A stretch of DNA of 64,000 bases, from contig CATZLI010000008.1 in NCBI GenBank assembly GCA_958421275.1, positions 62,001 through 126,000 of the forward strand, written 5' to 3'. The notes below the pieces were generated by a model. The model had not been told where the DNA came from. It saw nothing but the letters and a program-made list of their open reading frames with translations, and ran no database searches. The position numbers were made by a program, and so were the translations under genes. Position 1 is the stretch's first letter; each line of letters begins with the position of its first letter. This document shows, piece by piece, positions 1 to 8,969 of this stretch. Origin of the DNA: an uncultured Collinsella sp. GTDB lineage: Bacteria > Actinomycetota > Coriobacteriia > Coriobacteriales > Coriobacteriaceae.

Positions 1-1
1 G

Positions 2-529
2 GGGGAGCCCGATCTGTTTCCCGCCTTTAAAGATCTAATGCCCGGCGATGCGCGCGAGCAGCAGATCGAGGTTCGTGCCACGGGCGTAAAGTCCCAGGTA
101 CGCGTGTTTGTGCGGGCCGTTGTCGATCACGAGACGGCACACCTGCTGTCGCCCATTACCTTAACGGCGTCGGCTGGCGATGCGTCTGACGGTTGGCTCC
201 AGACGGGAACGCCGGGCAGCGTGTTCGCCTATCCCACGCAGGTCGCCACGTTCACGAGCGATGGCAGCACGGTGCTCAATCTGCAGCTGAGTGTCCCGAC
301 GTCGGTGGGCAACGAGCTTGCCGACGCAAACAAGACCATTCGCTGGGAGATCACCGCCGAGGACGATGGCGAAACAATTCCTGCGCAGCCCGCTGGCTCC
401 AAAAAGCCCAGCCTGTTTGGCCTGGCTGCGACGGGCGACAACTCGCTCGCTCTGCTTTTGACGCTGCTAACGCTAGCGATTATCGCTTTCATGGCTGCGC
501 TGATCTTGTCCCGAAGGAATAAACGCTAG
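2..529 (+). CDS. C-terminal part of a sortase-anchored surface protein (5' end outside window)
   Basis: The frame is open from the window edge, so the true start lies upstream and the internal ATG at 38 is not a start (residues ...FPAFKDL precede it). About 175 residues are visible. The first 110 or so look like an extracellular beta-rich segment. The C-terminus is a classic cell-wall sorting signal: a LAATGD motif, about 20 hydrophobic residues (LALLLTLLTLAII...), then the basic tail RRNKR. A housekeeping sortase would cut in this motif and attach the protein to the cell wall. The same architecture (LANTGD) ends the next gene. Function beyond surface exposure cannot be read. A terminator hairpin lies about 160 nt downstream. 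Confidence 0.8.
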   Translation, partial: GEPDLFPAFKDLMPGDAREQQIEVRATGVKSQVRVFVRAVVDHETAHLLSPITLTASAGDASDGWLQTGTPGSVFAYPTQVATFTSDGSTVLNLQLSVPTSVGNELADANKTIRWEITAEDDGETIPAQPAGSKKPSLFGLAATGDNSLALLLTLLTLAIIAFMAALILSRRNKR

Positions 530-634
530 GTCCATCTTCAAAATGTTTCGCCCGCCCGGCGGCGGAATATTAGGTTTCCTGCTCTACAGTCCTGCTCGCA
601 CGGAGAGCACATTGGATCCATCTTCTAAACGCAA

Positions 635-763
635 CGTCCTCCCGGACGGCGGGGCACGAAGTTCCCTGCTCTACAGTCCTGCGCAAGACGAAGGCCACAT
701 TAAGTGGCCTTCTTTGCGTGCGGAACTCGCGATGAACTTCGTGCCCCGCCGTCCGGGAGGACG
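635..763. repeat. 30-bp perfect inverted repeat enclosing a terminator hairpin
   Basis: Arms 635-664 and 734-763 are exact reverse complements over 30 bp. They begin CGTCCTCCCGGACGG on the left. The 69-bp loop carries the terminator-like element at 661-716. No protein-coding signal is convincing here; overlapping short frames on both strands only reflect the palindrome. Confidence 0.85.
661..716 (+). terminator. Intrinsic terminator, copy 1 of a duplicated element
   Basis: Hairpin AAGGCCAC-ATTA-GTGGCCTT (691-711) followed by TCTTTG. The 44 nt at 673-716 recur exactly, in reverse complement, at 5314-5357, and the similarity extends upstream to 661 with one small indel. This copy sits downstream of the plus-strand surface protein ending at 529. 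The other copy sits downstream of the minus-strand LtaS-like gene. A partial third copy of the upstream part is at about 578-597. Confidence 0.6.
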
Positions 764-796
764 CCTCTTTATTGATGGGAGGCCTGATAGGTCGAT

Positions 797-963
797 GGTT
801 CCGTGCCCGGATGCGTCCAAAGTGGGACGGGCTTTCCGGATGGGCAGGCTTTCGAAAAATGCGTCCCGGAATTTGCCTTTGAAATGGGATGCAGTTTCCC
901 GATGAGGCACTCGACGGAAAATACATCCCAGAAATGGCCTTTGAGCTGGGATAAGATTTCCGC
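797..963. repeat. Tandem imperfect hairpin units (family of about 60 bp), locus 1
   Basis: Three degenerate units alternate a bottom-strand and a top-strand copy of a core resembling AAATGGGATGC-GTTTCCC. Top-strand cores are near 820, 878 and 940, a pitch of about 60 bp. Related units occur at 5260-5310 and 26864-27034. They lie between a surface-protein terminator and the next gene. No gene is evident. Confidence 0.6.
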
Positions 964-980
964 GGCATCTCGGATTCTCA

Positions 981-1053
981 AAAATGAGACACGCCGTTGG
1001 CGAAAATGAGACACGTGATATCGGGCATCGGATGTATCATTTGCAAAAATGAG
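981..1053 (+). promoter_or_regulatory. Short direct repeats upstream of the surface-protein gene
   Basis: AAAATGAGACACG occurs at 981-993 and 1003-1015, a 22-bp pitch (about two helical turns). A shortened AAAATGAG is at 1046-1053. The spacing and position, 30-100 bp before the start at 1085, suggest protein-binding sites or promoter-proximal repeats. This is inference only. Confidence 0.3.
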
Positions 1054-1084
1054 TCCACTCCACTCGAATAAAGCGAGGTCCCTC

Positions 1085-2818
1085 ATGTACGTTCCACACC
1101 CCCGTATCCGTAGGCTGTCGAAAATCCCGCTTGTTGGGACGGCGGCGCTTGCTGCGTTGATCGCCACGAGCGTCGCCTGCTTCACGGCCACGCCCCAGGT
1201 TGCCCAGGCGGCAGACGCGCCCGCAATCACCGATATGACCGAGCAGGATTATCAAGCCCTGGGTCTGGGCACGAGCGAGGACATTCCGGCCGATACCGTT
1301 GGCCCCTATTCCACTGATACCCCCACGACGTTTGCCACGCGCAGCGAGGTCTATATGGCAGCTAACGGTAGCCATGGCAATCGCTACACTCTGCGCGACA
1401 AGCTCGAGAACGTCGAGCGCGGTGACATTGGCGGCAGCAGCAAACTCACCGATGGCTATGGAAGTGTGTGGGGCGCCGCAAAGTTCTGGCAAAACGTCAA
1501 CAACTTCGATACGAACAGCGATCTCTACAAGCATAGCGACTACGGTGGCGGCACCTGGTCGTACCTAAGCAACAATGAGTCCTCAACAGTACTCGCCAAC
1601 GACAACAACGGTTTCTCGGGCATTCACGTCACGAGTGTTGAGTTCTGCAGCGACGCCAGCACGGGCAAAAAGAGCCGCGTTGCCGAGCTCCGTGCCTACG
1701 GCGACAGTTCCTCCACGACGATTGACGGCAAGTCATACGCCGGAAAGGTTGAGCTGGTCCTCTACTCGTTTAGCAACGGGCGTACGCGCACTCTCGACAC
1801 ACACCTGCCGGTGACGGTCAACACTAATATGATGTACGAAGGCCGTTTTAAGTACCTGGATGCCGGTTACCTGCAAGAGCACGACGCCGTCTTTGATGTC
1901 GAGGCGGGCGATGTCGATGGCGACGGCGTCGACGAGCTTTTTGTCTACGCGGGCTGCTATGTCGACGAGAACGGCGTGCGCAAGGCTGTAGTCGACATGT
2001 ATGACTTGGAGGGCGGCAACTGGAAGCAAAGCGTCGTCAAGATCGATGCCGGTAACGCCGCGGACTACACCACGCACAACAAGGGCGGGAACGACTCCTG
2101 GACGCAGCTTCAGTCAGCTCCTGTCGTTTCGCTAGCGGCCGGCGACCTCGATCGCGATTTTTGCGATGACCTCGCCATCGTGGTCTCGGCACCCTACGGC
2201 AAGAAGAATATTGATAAGTCGACGCATTGCGAGCTGTTTTCGTGGGATGCATCCAAGGGTGCGCTCGTCCATGTCGATGCTCTGGGCGACGCGGGCGCAA
2301 TCTCCCTCTCCGCGAACGGCAAGACCATGGTCGCTGCGAATGCGACGTTCGGCACGTTTGCCGCCTACGATGAAGAAGGAAAGAAGACGGGTGAAACCGT
2401 CACGGGCCTTATTCTTGCGGGCTATGACTGGCAACGCAGTGCTTTTGATTACGGCGCTTCTGACGGCAGCAAGGGGCTGTACGGCGCGCTGTACCGCTAC
2501 GCGTATTTTGACTCGGAGTCTGGCGAGTTCAAGCTTTCCGATTGTAAGGAATACAGAGACGGGCTCCTCGCCTCCTATGGGCTGATGCATGTGCCCAACA
2601 GCGCATGGAAGGATAGCGCTCAGGATAAGCGCTATCCGTGCACCTTGGCGCCTATTGCCCTTGCCACTGCCAACCTTGACGGCCTGTCCGAGCAGCTGGC
2701 GGTCGACGAGGTGCTCGTGGGCGGCGATGTGTTCCGCGACTTTGCCTGCAACACGGCACAGAGCGGGGCTCAGGGCTTGGGGTCCATGGTCGGAACCATG
2801 AGCATGAGCGGTCAGTAA
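1085..2818 (+). pseudogene. N-terminal half of a large secreted surface protein, ended by an in-frame TAA
   Basis: Start chosen at ATG 1085, preceded by GAGG with 6-nt spacing; the frame itself is open from 1049. The first 40 or so residues form a Sec signal peptide (basic RIRRLSK, a hydrophobic stretch, then VAQAA/DAP). Two calcium-loop-like stretches, AGDVDGDGVDEL and AGDLDRDFCDDL, resemble FG-GAP/VCBS propeller repeats. The frame stops at TAA 2816-2818 after ...SMSGQ. It is open again in the same frame from 2819 to 5173, where the sorting signal lies. As written this half would be secreted without a wall anchor. Either a nonsense mutation (a tyrosine codon TAC or TAT would restore a GQYY run) or a sequence error explains it. 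Confidence 0.75.
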
Positions 2819-2860
2819 TACAACAGCAGCAACAAGCATGACCACAAGGGTATAGAGCAG

Positions 2861-5173
2861 GTGTGGATCAGCGACGTCAAGGCGGGCAGCGTCTCGGGTT
2901 CGGACCGCTATAACGAGAGCTTTATCGCCGTGGTGGGCAAGCACCGCGACGAGGACCTGCGCAAGAACGATGACTACTATTGGATGACCGCCTCGCATTT
3001 TTCGCTCGACGAGAACGGAAAGGTGCGCCGCGGCGAGGAGCAGGTGATTAGCGAGAGCAACCGTCGCGGCACTACCTACGGCACATTTATCTCGCTCGCG
3101 CTGCCCGATGTCGACAACGACAGCGTCAAGATCACGTACAAGGACCGCTACAAGGTCTATACCAACCCGCGCGTGCTTGCCGTGCTGCAGGATGCGCCCT
3201 ATGTTGAGGATCTGGAGCAGGCATACGGCTATCTGGTGTTGGGCGGCACGTCATACGGAGAGGAAAAGGGCACGGGGACATCCCAGGGCTATACCATTGG
3301 CGCCGAGTTGGGCGTTGCCGTCGAGGTGCAGACCGGTCCGCCCCTGGTCGCGATGAATGCTTCAGTCGATTTTGCCGCCGAGGGATGCTATGACTACCGG
3401 AGCGAGCGCACGGTCAGCGCAAGCGTAAGCTATGAGTCGCATGCCGGCGAGGGTGACAAGGCCGTGCTCTACACGATTCCGATGGTCTATTACGAGTATG
3501 AGATCGAAAATGAGGAAACTGGTGGCAAGGGCGTGATGGCGGCGCCCGTGTCGCTCGGCGCGCAGACCTCGGTCGTTAATGTCGAGGCCTATGACCGCAT
3601 TGCCAAACAGCACAATATGACGCCGCTCAGCTACTTTTTGACCAACCGGTCGGGAGAACCCGGAACCTATCAAACGACGCTCAACGGCGAGACTCCCGTT
3701 GGGGATTCCTTTGGCCTGGGCAAGCCTGGCGTAACGCGCGCCTACACGCACGATGGGTTTAACGGCGCCGCCGCGCAGTCGGGGGCGAGCATTGAGCAGA
3801 CCATCGAAGTCGAGGAGGGCAAGGAGCAGGAGCTCGAGCTCGGCTTGACGCTGAACGGCAGCGTTGTCATGGGCGCGAAGCTCGCAAAGCACGAGTTGTT
3901 TGGCGGCCTGTGCTTTGGTGCCAACGCCGGCTTTACGACGGGTAACTCCTCGAGTGAATCGACCGAATACGGCGGCACCGTCGACAACCTGCCCGAGGCC
4001 GCGCAGGGCAAGTACGGTTTTGTGTGGCGTCTGGGCGTCAACGCGGTGGATGTCGACAAGTTCGAGGCAGACTCGGGCGACAAGCTCGGCACCAAGGACA
4101 CCGACCAGTTCTGGATCGTGGGCTATGACGTTAAGGACGTCGAGATGCCCGACGCGCCGGCCGTGACGGGCTTTACGGCAAACGCCGTCGATTCGACCAG
4201 CGTTACGTTTAGCTGGGACGATGTACTCGCAAACAAGAGTGGCTTTAGCTACGGCGTGGGCATGCTGCAGAGCAATGCGGCGGATGCGGTCGTCAATAGC
4301 TGGAAGATTGCCGACAACACGCAGACCTCGCTCAAGTGGGATGGGCTGCAGCCCAATACGGAGTATCGATTCGCCATCGCCGCCGTTAAGAATGGATCCA
4401 CGACCGAAACAGGTATTCGCTCGGCAATCATCACGGTCAAGACCATGCCCGATGGCATGACGATGACCGTGAGCGGACCTGCGGCGGATGCTGCGGAGGG
4501 GTCGGATCTTGGACACGACTCTTCGGTTGAGCGCACGGCGGGAAGCCACCTGACGCTCTCGGCGATTGGCCATGTGAAGCAACTCGGTGCCGACGATAGC
4601 GAAACAGGGCTGGCACCGACCTATATGTGGTACCGCAAGGGCCGCGGCGAGACAGAGTTTAAGCTCGTGGGTGCCGATGGCAACCTCGCGGCTGGAACGG
4701 CCTCAAAGCTCGAGATTGACCTGACCGCAGACGATGACGGTGCGCAGTATTACTGCCACGTGGGATACAACGACGTGGGCCTCGACACCGGCACGACGCT
4801 CGTGAATATCGAGGCCGAGGAGACGGCGCCCACAACGGTGAACGCCACCCCGATCCGCACGCGCCGCCTGTTCTCACAGGCAAGTGCGGGCGCCAAGAAG
4901 TTCCTGGACCATACGCTGGTAAACACCGCCGGCCCAACCGATTCCGAAGGCTCAAAGGACCCCGAGACTCCTGAGACCCCGACGAACCCGGACAAGCCCA
5001 AGTCCGACAACGGAGCTAAGACCGACACCAAGGTCAAGACTACGACCACAGCGAAGAACCTCGCAAACACCGGCGACCAAACATTCGCCCTAGTCGCCAC
5101 CGCAGCAGCAGCGGGAGCAACGCTCGTAGTGATAGCCCTCATCATGCTGATCAAGCGCCGCAAGACCCACTAG
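2861..5173 (+). pseudogene. C-terminal half of the same surface protein, with Fn3/Ig-like domains and a sortase signal
   Basis: Same frame as the preceding half; coding-like residues (YNSSNKHDHKGIEQ) begin directly after the TAA at 2818. The GTG at 2861 has no convincing ribosome site and the piece has no signal peptide, so alone it could not reach the surface. Around residues 425-525 is a fibronectin type III-like domain (PDAPAVTGFTA..., LQPNTEYRFAIAAV). Around 540-650 is an Ig-like domain (YMWYRKG..., DDDGAQYYCHV). A Pro/Thr/Lys-rich wall-spanning stretch follows, then LANTGD, a hydrophobic helix and IKRRKTH. Together the halves make a protein of about 1,360 residues with one stop inside. 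An adhesin or carbohydrate-binding surface role is inference. Confidence 0.75.
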
Positions 5174-5200
5174 TAGCCAGTCGAACATATCGACAACCCA

Positions 5201-5240
5201 AAAACCCGGGTAGCCAAAAAACAGGCCACCCGGGTTTTCT
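5201..5240 (+). terminator. Intrinsic terminator of the surface-protein gene
   Basis: Inverted repeat AAAACCCGGGTAGCC / GGCCACCCGGGTTTT with a short A-rich loop, 28 nt after the stop at 5173 and ending in a T-run. Confidence 0.8.
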
Positions 5241-5259
5241 GTTGAGTGGAGACTCCGCA

Positions 5260-5310
5260 AGCGGAAACTGCATCCCATTCCAGACAAGAATTCCGGGACA
5301 CACTTTCCGA
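5260..5310. repeat. Single hairpin unit of the 60-bp tandem family, locus 2
   Basis: GGAAACTGCATCCCATT at about 5263-5279 is matched in opposite orientation by a degenerate copy (TTCCGGGACACACTTTCC, 5291-5308). It reproduces one unit of the loci at 797-963 and 26864-27034, here in reverse order. Confidence 0.5.
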
Positions 5311-5313
5311 AAA

Positions 5314-5370
5314 CAAAGAAGGCCACTTAATGTGGCCTTCGTCTTGCGCAGGACTGTCCGAGCAGGGAAC
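5314..5370 (-). terminator. Intrinsic terminator of the LtaS-like gene, inverted copy of 661-716
   Basis: On the minus strand the hairpin AAGGCCACATT...AAGTGGCCTT is followed by CTTTGTTTT, 67-110 nt beyond the stop of the gene at 5424. The 44 nt at 5314-5357 are the exact reverse complement of 673-716. The split surface-protein gene is therefore flanked by inverted copies. Confidence 0.65.
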
Positions 5371-5423
5371 CTTATATGCCTCCGCCTGGACAGACGTTTC
5401 AGTTGTGGCTCAGCAGCTAGCAG

Positions 5424-7724
5424 CTACTTAATCTTGGTCGTACCCGGCGCCAGGTTGGGGTCGGTCTCGTTGGCCTCGGTCTGGAAGTGCTCGGTGTACA
5501 CGTTCTTGCCGTCGCGGAACATCTCGTAGTATTGCATCTTGGCGTAATCCTCGCGTGCCTTGGTGGCGGCTGCTGCGGCGGCGTCGTCACCGGTGACGTT
5601 GGAGGAGAGCGCCCAGCGCAGGCTGGAGTCCTCGTAGCCCACCGAGTTGATGGCGGGCAGCGACTCGCGCAGCGTCATGTGCGCTTTCTGGTAGTCAGTC
5701 AGCGGGGCGCCAATCAGCTGCATGAGCTGCGTGGACAGGTAGTTGGTGGACAGGTCGTCGACCTCACTCGTCTGGTCGCAGCCGGCAACGTCGTAGTTGG
5801 CCCAGATGATGTAGTCGGTCTGCCACAGACGTTCCTGGTGCGTGGCATCGTCCTCGCCGGTAAACCACTTGTCGTTGAACTTGGACGGGAAGAACGGCTG
5901 GTGGTCGCCCCAGAACACCACGACCACCTTGCGGTCGAGTTTGTTCAGGGCGTTGAGGAAGTAACGCAGCGCCTGGTCGGACTGCTCAATGCACGAGACG
6001 TACTCGTCGACATCGGAGAGCGTGCCGTCCTCGATGGTCTTGGCGTCCAGGTCGGTCGTGTCGATGTTCAGGTGCATCTGCTTGTCGGCCGGCAGCAGGC
6101 CCGTATCGTAGCCCGAGTGGTTCTGCATGGTCACGTCGAAGATAAACTGCGGATCGGCGTTCTGGTCGAGCAGCTCAAGAATCTTGTCGTAGGTAGCCTG
6201 GTCGGTCACCATGCCGCGCAGGGTGTCGGCGCCCTGGAAATCGTTAATGGACAGGAACTGGTCAAAGCCAAAGTCCTTGTAGACGTTCTCGCGGTTCCAG
6301 TTAGTGGCGTGGTTGGGGTGCATGGCCGTGGTGGAATATCCGAGCGACTTGAACTGCTCGGCCAGATTCTCGGTCGTCTCCATGTTGTAGATGGTATAGG
6401 GATAGACGCCCGACCCCAGGTTGGTCATGGAGTTGCCGGTCATAAACTCAAATTCGGTATTGGCCGTGCCGCCGCCGTAGGCGCTCACATAGAGCTTGCC
6501 GCGGCTGAGGCAGTTGGACAGGTTCTTAAAGTACTGCGGACCCTCGTAGCCGGCGCGCATGTTCTGGTAGATCGACAGATCCGAGAACGTCTCGTTCATG
6601 ATGGCGATGACCGTGGGCTTCTCGCTGTCGAACTGCTCCTGGGCGGCGGCGCGCTCGTCGCTCTTGGCCGCGTCGGACTTGTCGTAGGCCTTGGCGTACT
6701 TTTTGAGCGTGGCCTTGGCATCGTCGACGGAGTAGTCGGCGGGTTTGGGCGGCTTGATGGACTGCGCCGCACTAATAAAGGCAGGCAGGTAGCCCTCGCG
6801 CCAGTAGCTCTCGAGCGGGCGCCAGGTGTAGACGGTGATGCCGAGGGTGTTGTAGTAGTCGATGAGCGTGACGTGCGCGGTCACGCCGCCCAGGCACAGC
6901 ACGGCGACGAGCAGGTTGGTGAGCAGCATGCGCTTGGCGTTGGCGGCGCCCTTCTGACGGTGCGGTGCCACCAGGCCGGCGTACTCGCACAGCAGCATGG
7001 CGATGGAGGTAAAGCCCATGGACAGCACGCAGAACAGTGAGATCGAGAAGGTGTAGCCGGTGCCGGCGACCGCGGCGGCGGTGGAGATGGCCGAAAGGTC
7101 GCCCGGCTGGATGGGCATGGATTTAAACGTGATGACGAAGAACTCGGCAATGCCCAGGACAAAGAGGGCGAAGGCCAGGACGGCCGGAGCTGCGCCGTGG
7201 CGCTGGAACAGGAAGAACAAGCCGGTCATGAGCGTGGTGATGATGGCCCACTCGAGCAGGATGCACAGGGGGTAGACCCAGGTAAAGTCGTGGTTGGACG
7301 AGACCTCCATGCCCAGCAGCGCAAAGACGCCGGCGAGCAGCAGGCACAGCACGGCGGCGACGAGCGGGCGGCCCACAAAGGCGCCGCGCAGGCGGGCGAG
7401 CTTGCCGGTGGGGGCGGGGGCGTCGGGCGCGGCGAACGCAAAGACGCGCGGGGCGATGCGGTCGCGTGCGATGCTGGCCCAGGCGCAGCCGGTGAGGATG
7501 GCGTTGGTCAGGATGAGCATCACAAAGGCGAGCGGCTCGTTTTGAGCGACGAGGCCCACGGCGCCCCAGACGGTCAAAAAGAGCTGGAATAGGCCAAAGG
7601 CGACGCTCCAGGCGATAGCGCCCTTGGCAACGGTGCCCGACTGTGCGCGAATGGCCTTGGCCTCGCGCAGGACAAGGCAGACGGTCGCCGCAAGACCGAC
7701 GAGCGAGATGGCGGCAGCGAACAT
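5424..7724 (-). CDS. LtaS-like membrane phosphoglycerol transferase (sulfatase superfamily)
   Basis: Start at ATG 7724, preceded by GAGGAG with 7-nt spacing; the upstream in-frame GTG at 7739 overlaps this ribosome site. The protein is about 766 residues. The first 300 or so carry about eight membrane helices. An extracellular alkaline-phosphatase-fold domain begins near residue 370. Visible catalytic elements are a metal-binding Glu in MNETFSDL, the nucleophile Thr in GGGTANTEFEF (about residue 420), HPNH near 470 and WGDHQP near 610. These match lipoteichoic-acid-synthase/OpgB-type enzymes, which move glycerol-phosphate from phosphatidylglycerol to a glycolipid or glycan outside the membrane. 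The acceptor cannot be read. The sequence is longer than Firmicutes LtaS because of extra N-terminal helices. The gene looks monocistronic. Confidence 0.8.
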   Translation of the reverse strand: MFAAAISLVGLAATVCLVLREAKAIRAQSGTVAKGAIAWSVAFGLFQLFLTVWGAVGLVAQNEPLAFVMLILTNAILTGCAWASIARDRIAPRVFAFAAPDAPAPTGKLARLRGAFVGRPLVAAVLCLLLAGVFALLGMEVSSNHDFTWVYPLCILLEWAIITTLMTGLFFLFQRHGAAPAVLAFALFVLGIAEFFVITFKSMPIQPGDLSAISTAAAVAGTGYTFSISLFCVLSMGFTSIAMLLCEYAGLVAPHRQKGAANAKRMLLTNLLVAVLCLGGVTAHVTLIDYYNTLGITVYTWRPLESYWREGYLPAFISAAQSIKPPKPADYSVDDAKATLKKYAKAYDKSDAAKSDERAAAQEQFDSEKPTVIAIMNETFSDLSIYQNMRAGYEGPQYFKNLSNCLSRGKLYVSAYGGGTANTEFEFMTGNSMTNLGSGVYPYTIYNMETTENLAEQFKSLGYSTTAMHPNHATNWNRENVYKDFGFDQFLSINDFQGADTLRGMVTDQATYDKILELLDQNADPQFIFDVTMQNHSGYDTGLLPADKQMHLNIDTTDLDAKTIEDGTLSDVDEYVSCIEQSDQALRYFLNALNKLDRKVVVVFWGDHQPFFPSKFNDKWFTGEDDATHQERLWQTDYIIWANYDVAGCDQTSEVDDLSTNYLSTQLMQLIGAPLTDYQKAHMTLRESLPAINSVGYEDSSLRWALSSNVTGDDAAAAAATKAREDYAKMQYYEMFRDGKNVYTEHFQTEANETDPNLAPGTTKIK

Positions 7725-7938
7725 GCTGAAACTCCTCACAAATGCAAAACCTACGAAAGCGGGGATTTACCCGATTGTTACCGAGATATGCGCAGCATTT
7801 GACGGCTGCGCACAACAACCAGCCATATTAACGCGCATGTGTGGCGGTGTGGCGCAATGGAGTGCCCACCTGCGCGATAATGGACGGGAATTACACGGAA
7901 ACGTAAAGGCTTCTTAAAGAGATGGCGAGGGTAGGGCG

Positions 7939-8811
7939 ATGAGCGAGCAGGTTTGCAAGGCGGACATGGGCGGCGACGGAGCTGCGGTCGTGGACGCCGG
8001 CGGTTATTCGGCCGAGACTACGGGCAACGCGGTGCTGGACATTTTGGAGCACCGTTCGTCCACGCGCGCTTTTGCGCGCGATGACAACGACCGTCCCGTA
8101 GCGGTGACCGACGAGCAGCGGGCGGCGATTTTGCATGCGGCGAGTCGCGCGCCGTCGGCGGGCGCCATGATGATGTATTCCATCGTGAGCATTCGCGAGC
8201 AGGCTACGCTGGACCGTCTGGCCGACCTGTGCGACCACCAGCCTATGATCGCCAAGGCGCCCTGGGCACTCATATTTGTGGTCGATTATGCCAAGTGGAT
8301 CGATCTGTTTGAGCACGTGGGCTGCTTTGAGCCCGATTTTGTCGAGCGCACGGGCAAGGCGCCCCGCCGCGCTCCGGGTTTGGGCGACTTTGCCATCGCG
8401 GCCCAGGATGCCGTGATCGCCGCGCAAAACGCTGTGGTTGCCGCCGAGGCCCTGGGGCTGGGGAGCTGCTACATCGGTGATATTGTCGAGAATGCCGAGG
8501 AAGTTGCCGAGTTGCTCGATCTGCCGCCCTATACCATGCCGCTATCGATGCTCATCATCGGCACGCCTCGCAAAGAGCGCCCGGCGATTGCACACCCCGT
8601 GGTGAACCTGGTGCATGAGGAGCGCTACCGCCGTGCGGATGCCGCGACCATGGACGCGCAGGTGGCCGAGATGGATGCGATGTTTCGCCCGCATGCCCGC
8701 GAGGTGGGGGAGCGCGTCGTGGACATCTATACCCGCAAACACACGAGTCCCTTTATGGCCGAGATGAGTCGCTCCATGGAGTGGTGGTTCAAAAACTGGC
8801 TCGGAAAATGA
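7939..8811 (+). CDS. Nitroreductase-family flavoprotein
   Basis: 290 residues; GAGGGTAGGG lies just before the ATG. The N-terminal 30 residues are a variable extension. The nitroreductase fold begins at LDILEHRSSTRAF, the usual FMN-phosphate contact (RxSxRxF). ASRAPSAGAMMMYSIV matches the second FMN region, and AAEALGLGSCYIGDI is the family glycine-rich segment. Such enzymes reduce nitro compounds, quinones or flavins with NAD(P)H. The long C-terminal tail after residue 215 (VHEERYRRAD...MEWWFKNW) resembles the NfsA/FRP-like group. The substrate is unknown. A 33-bp palindrome begins 3 nt after the stop. No operon partner is evident. Confidence 0.8.
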   Translation: MSEQVCKADMGGDGAAVVDAGGYSAETTGNAVLDILEHRSSTRAFARDDNDRPVAVTDEQRAAILHAASRAPSAGAMMMYSIVSIREQATLDRLADLCDHQPMIAKAPWALIFVVDYAKWIDLFEHVGCFEPDFVERTGKAPRRAPGLGDFAIAAQDAVIAAQNAVVAAEALGLGSCYIGDIVENAEEVAELLDLPPYTMPLSMLIIGTPRKERPAIAHPVVNLVHEERYRRADAATMDAQVAEMDAMFRPHAREVGERVVDIYTRKHTSPFMAEMSRSMEWWFKNWLGK

Positions 8812-8813
8812 CG

Positions 8814-8846
8814 AATGTGACAAGGGGACAGTCTTTTTGTCACATT
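8814..8846. repeat. 33-bp dispersed palindrome, copy 1
   Basis: Arms near AATGTGACAAGGGGA / TCTTTTTGTCACATT around a central CAG, starting 3 nt after the nitroreductase stop. Other copies are at 22186, 33048, 34598 and 36563. It could act as a terminator or mRNA 3' stabiliser. Confidence 0.8.
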
Positions 8847-8969
8847 CCATATCGCCGCGGTAGCCTAAAGACTGTATAAATCTTTATCTAGCTGGGAAGA
8901 CAGTGCATTAAAACATGGGCCGATTACCTATAATCCCCTCGAACGTTAAAGTTGGGAGGAAACCGGCTT

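Noticed and set aside
543..968. Overlapping frames on both strands between the first two surface-protein genes
   Set aside because: They translate inverted repeats in both directions, lack ribosome sites and resemble no family.
5487..7040. 517-residue frame opposite the LtaS-like gene
   Set aside because: GC-rich shadow of a clear membrane enzyme; no hydrophobic or motif pattern of its own.
8850..8969. Possible c-di-AMP riboswitch in the kup leader
   Set aside because: The leader is too short and I could not find the conserved ydaO core segments.
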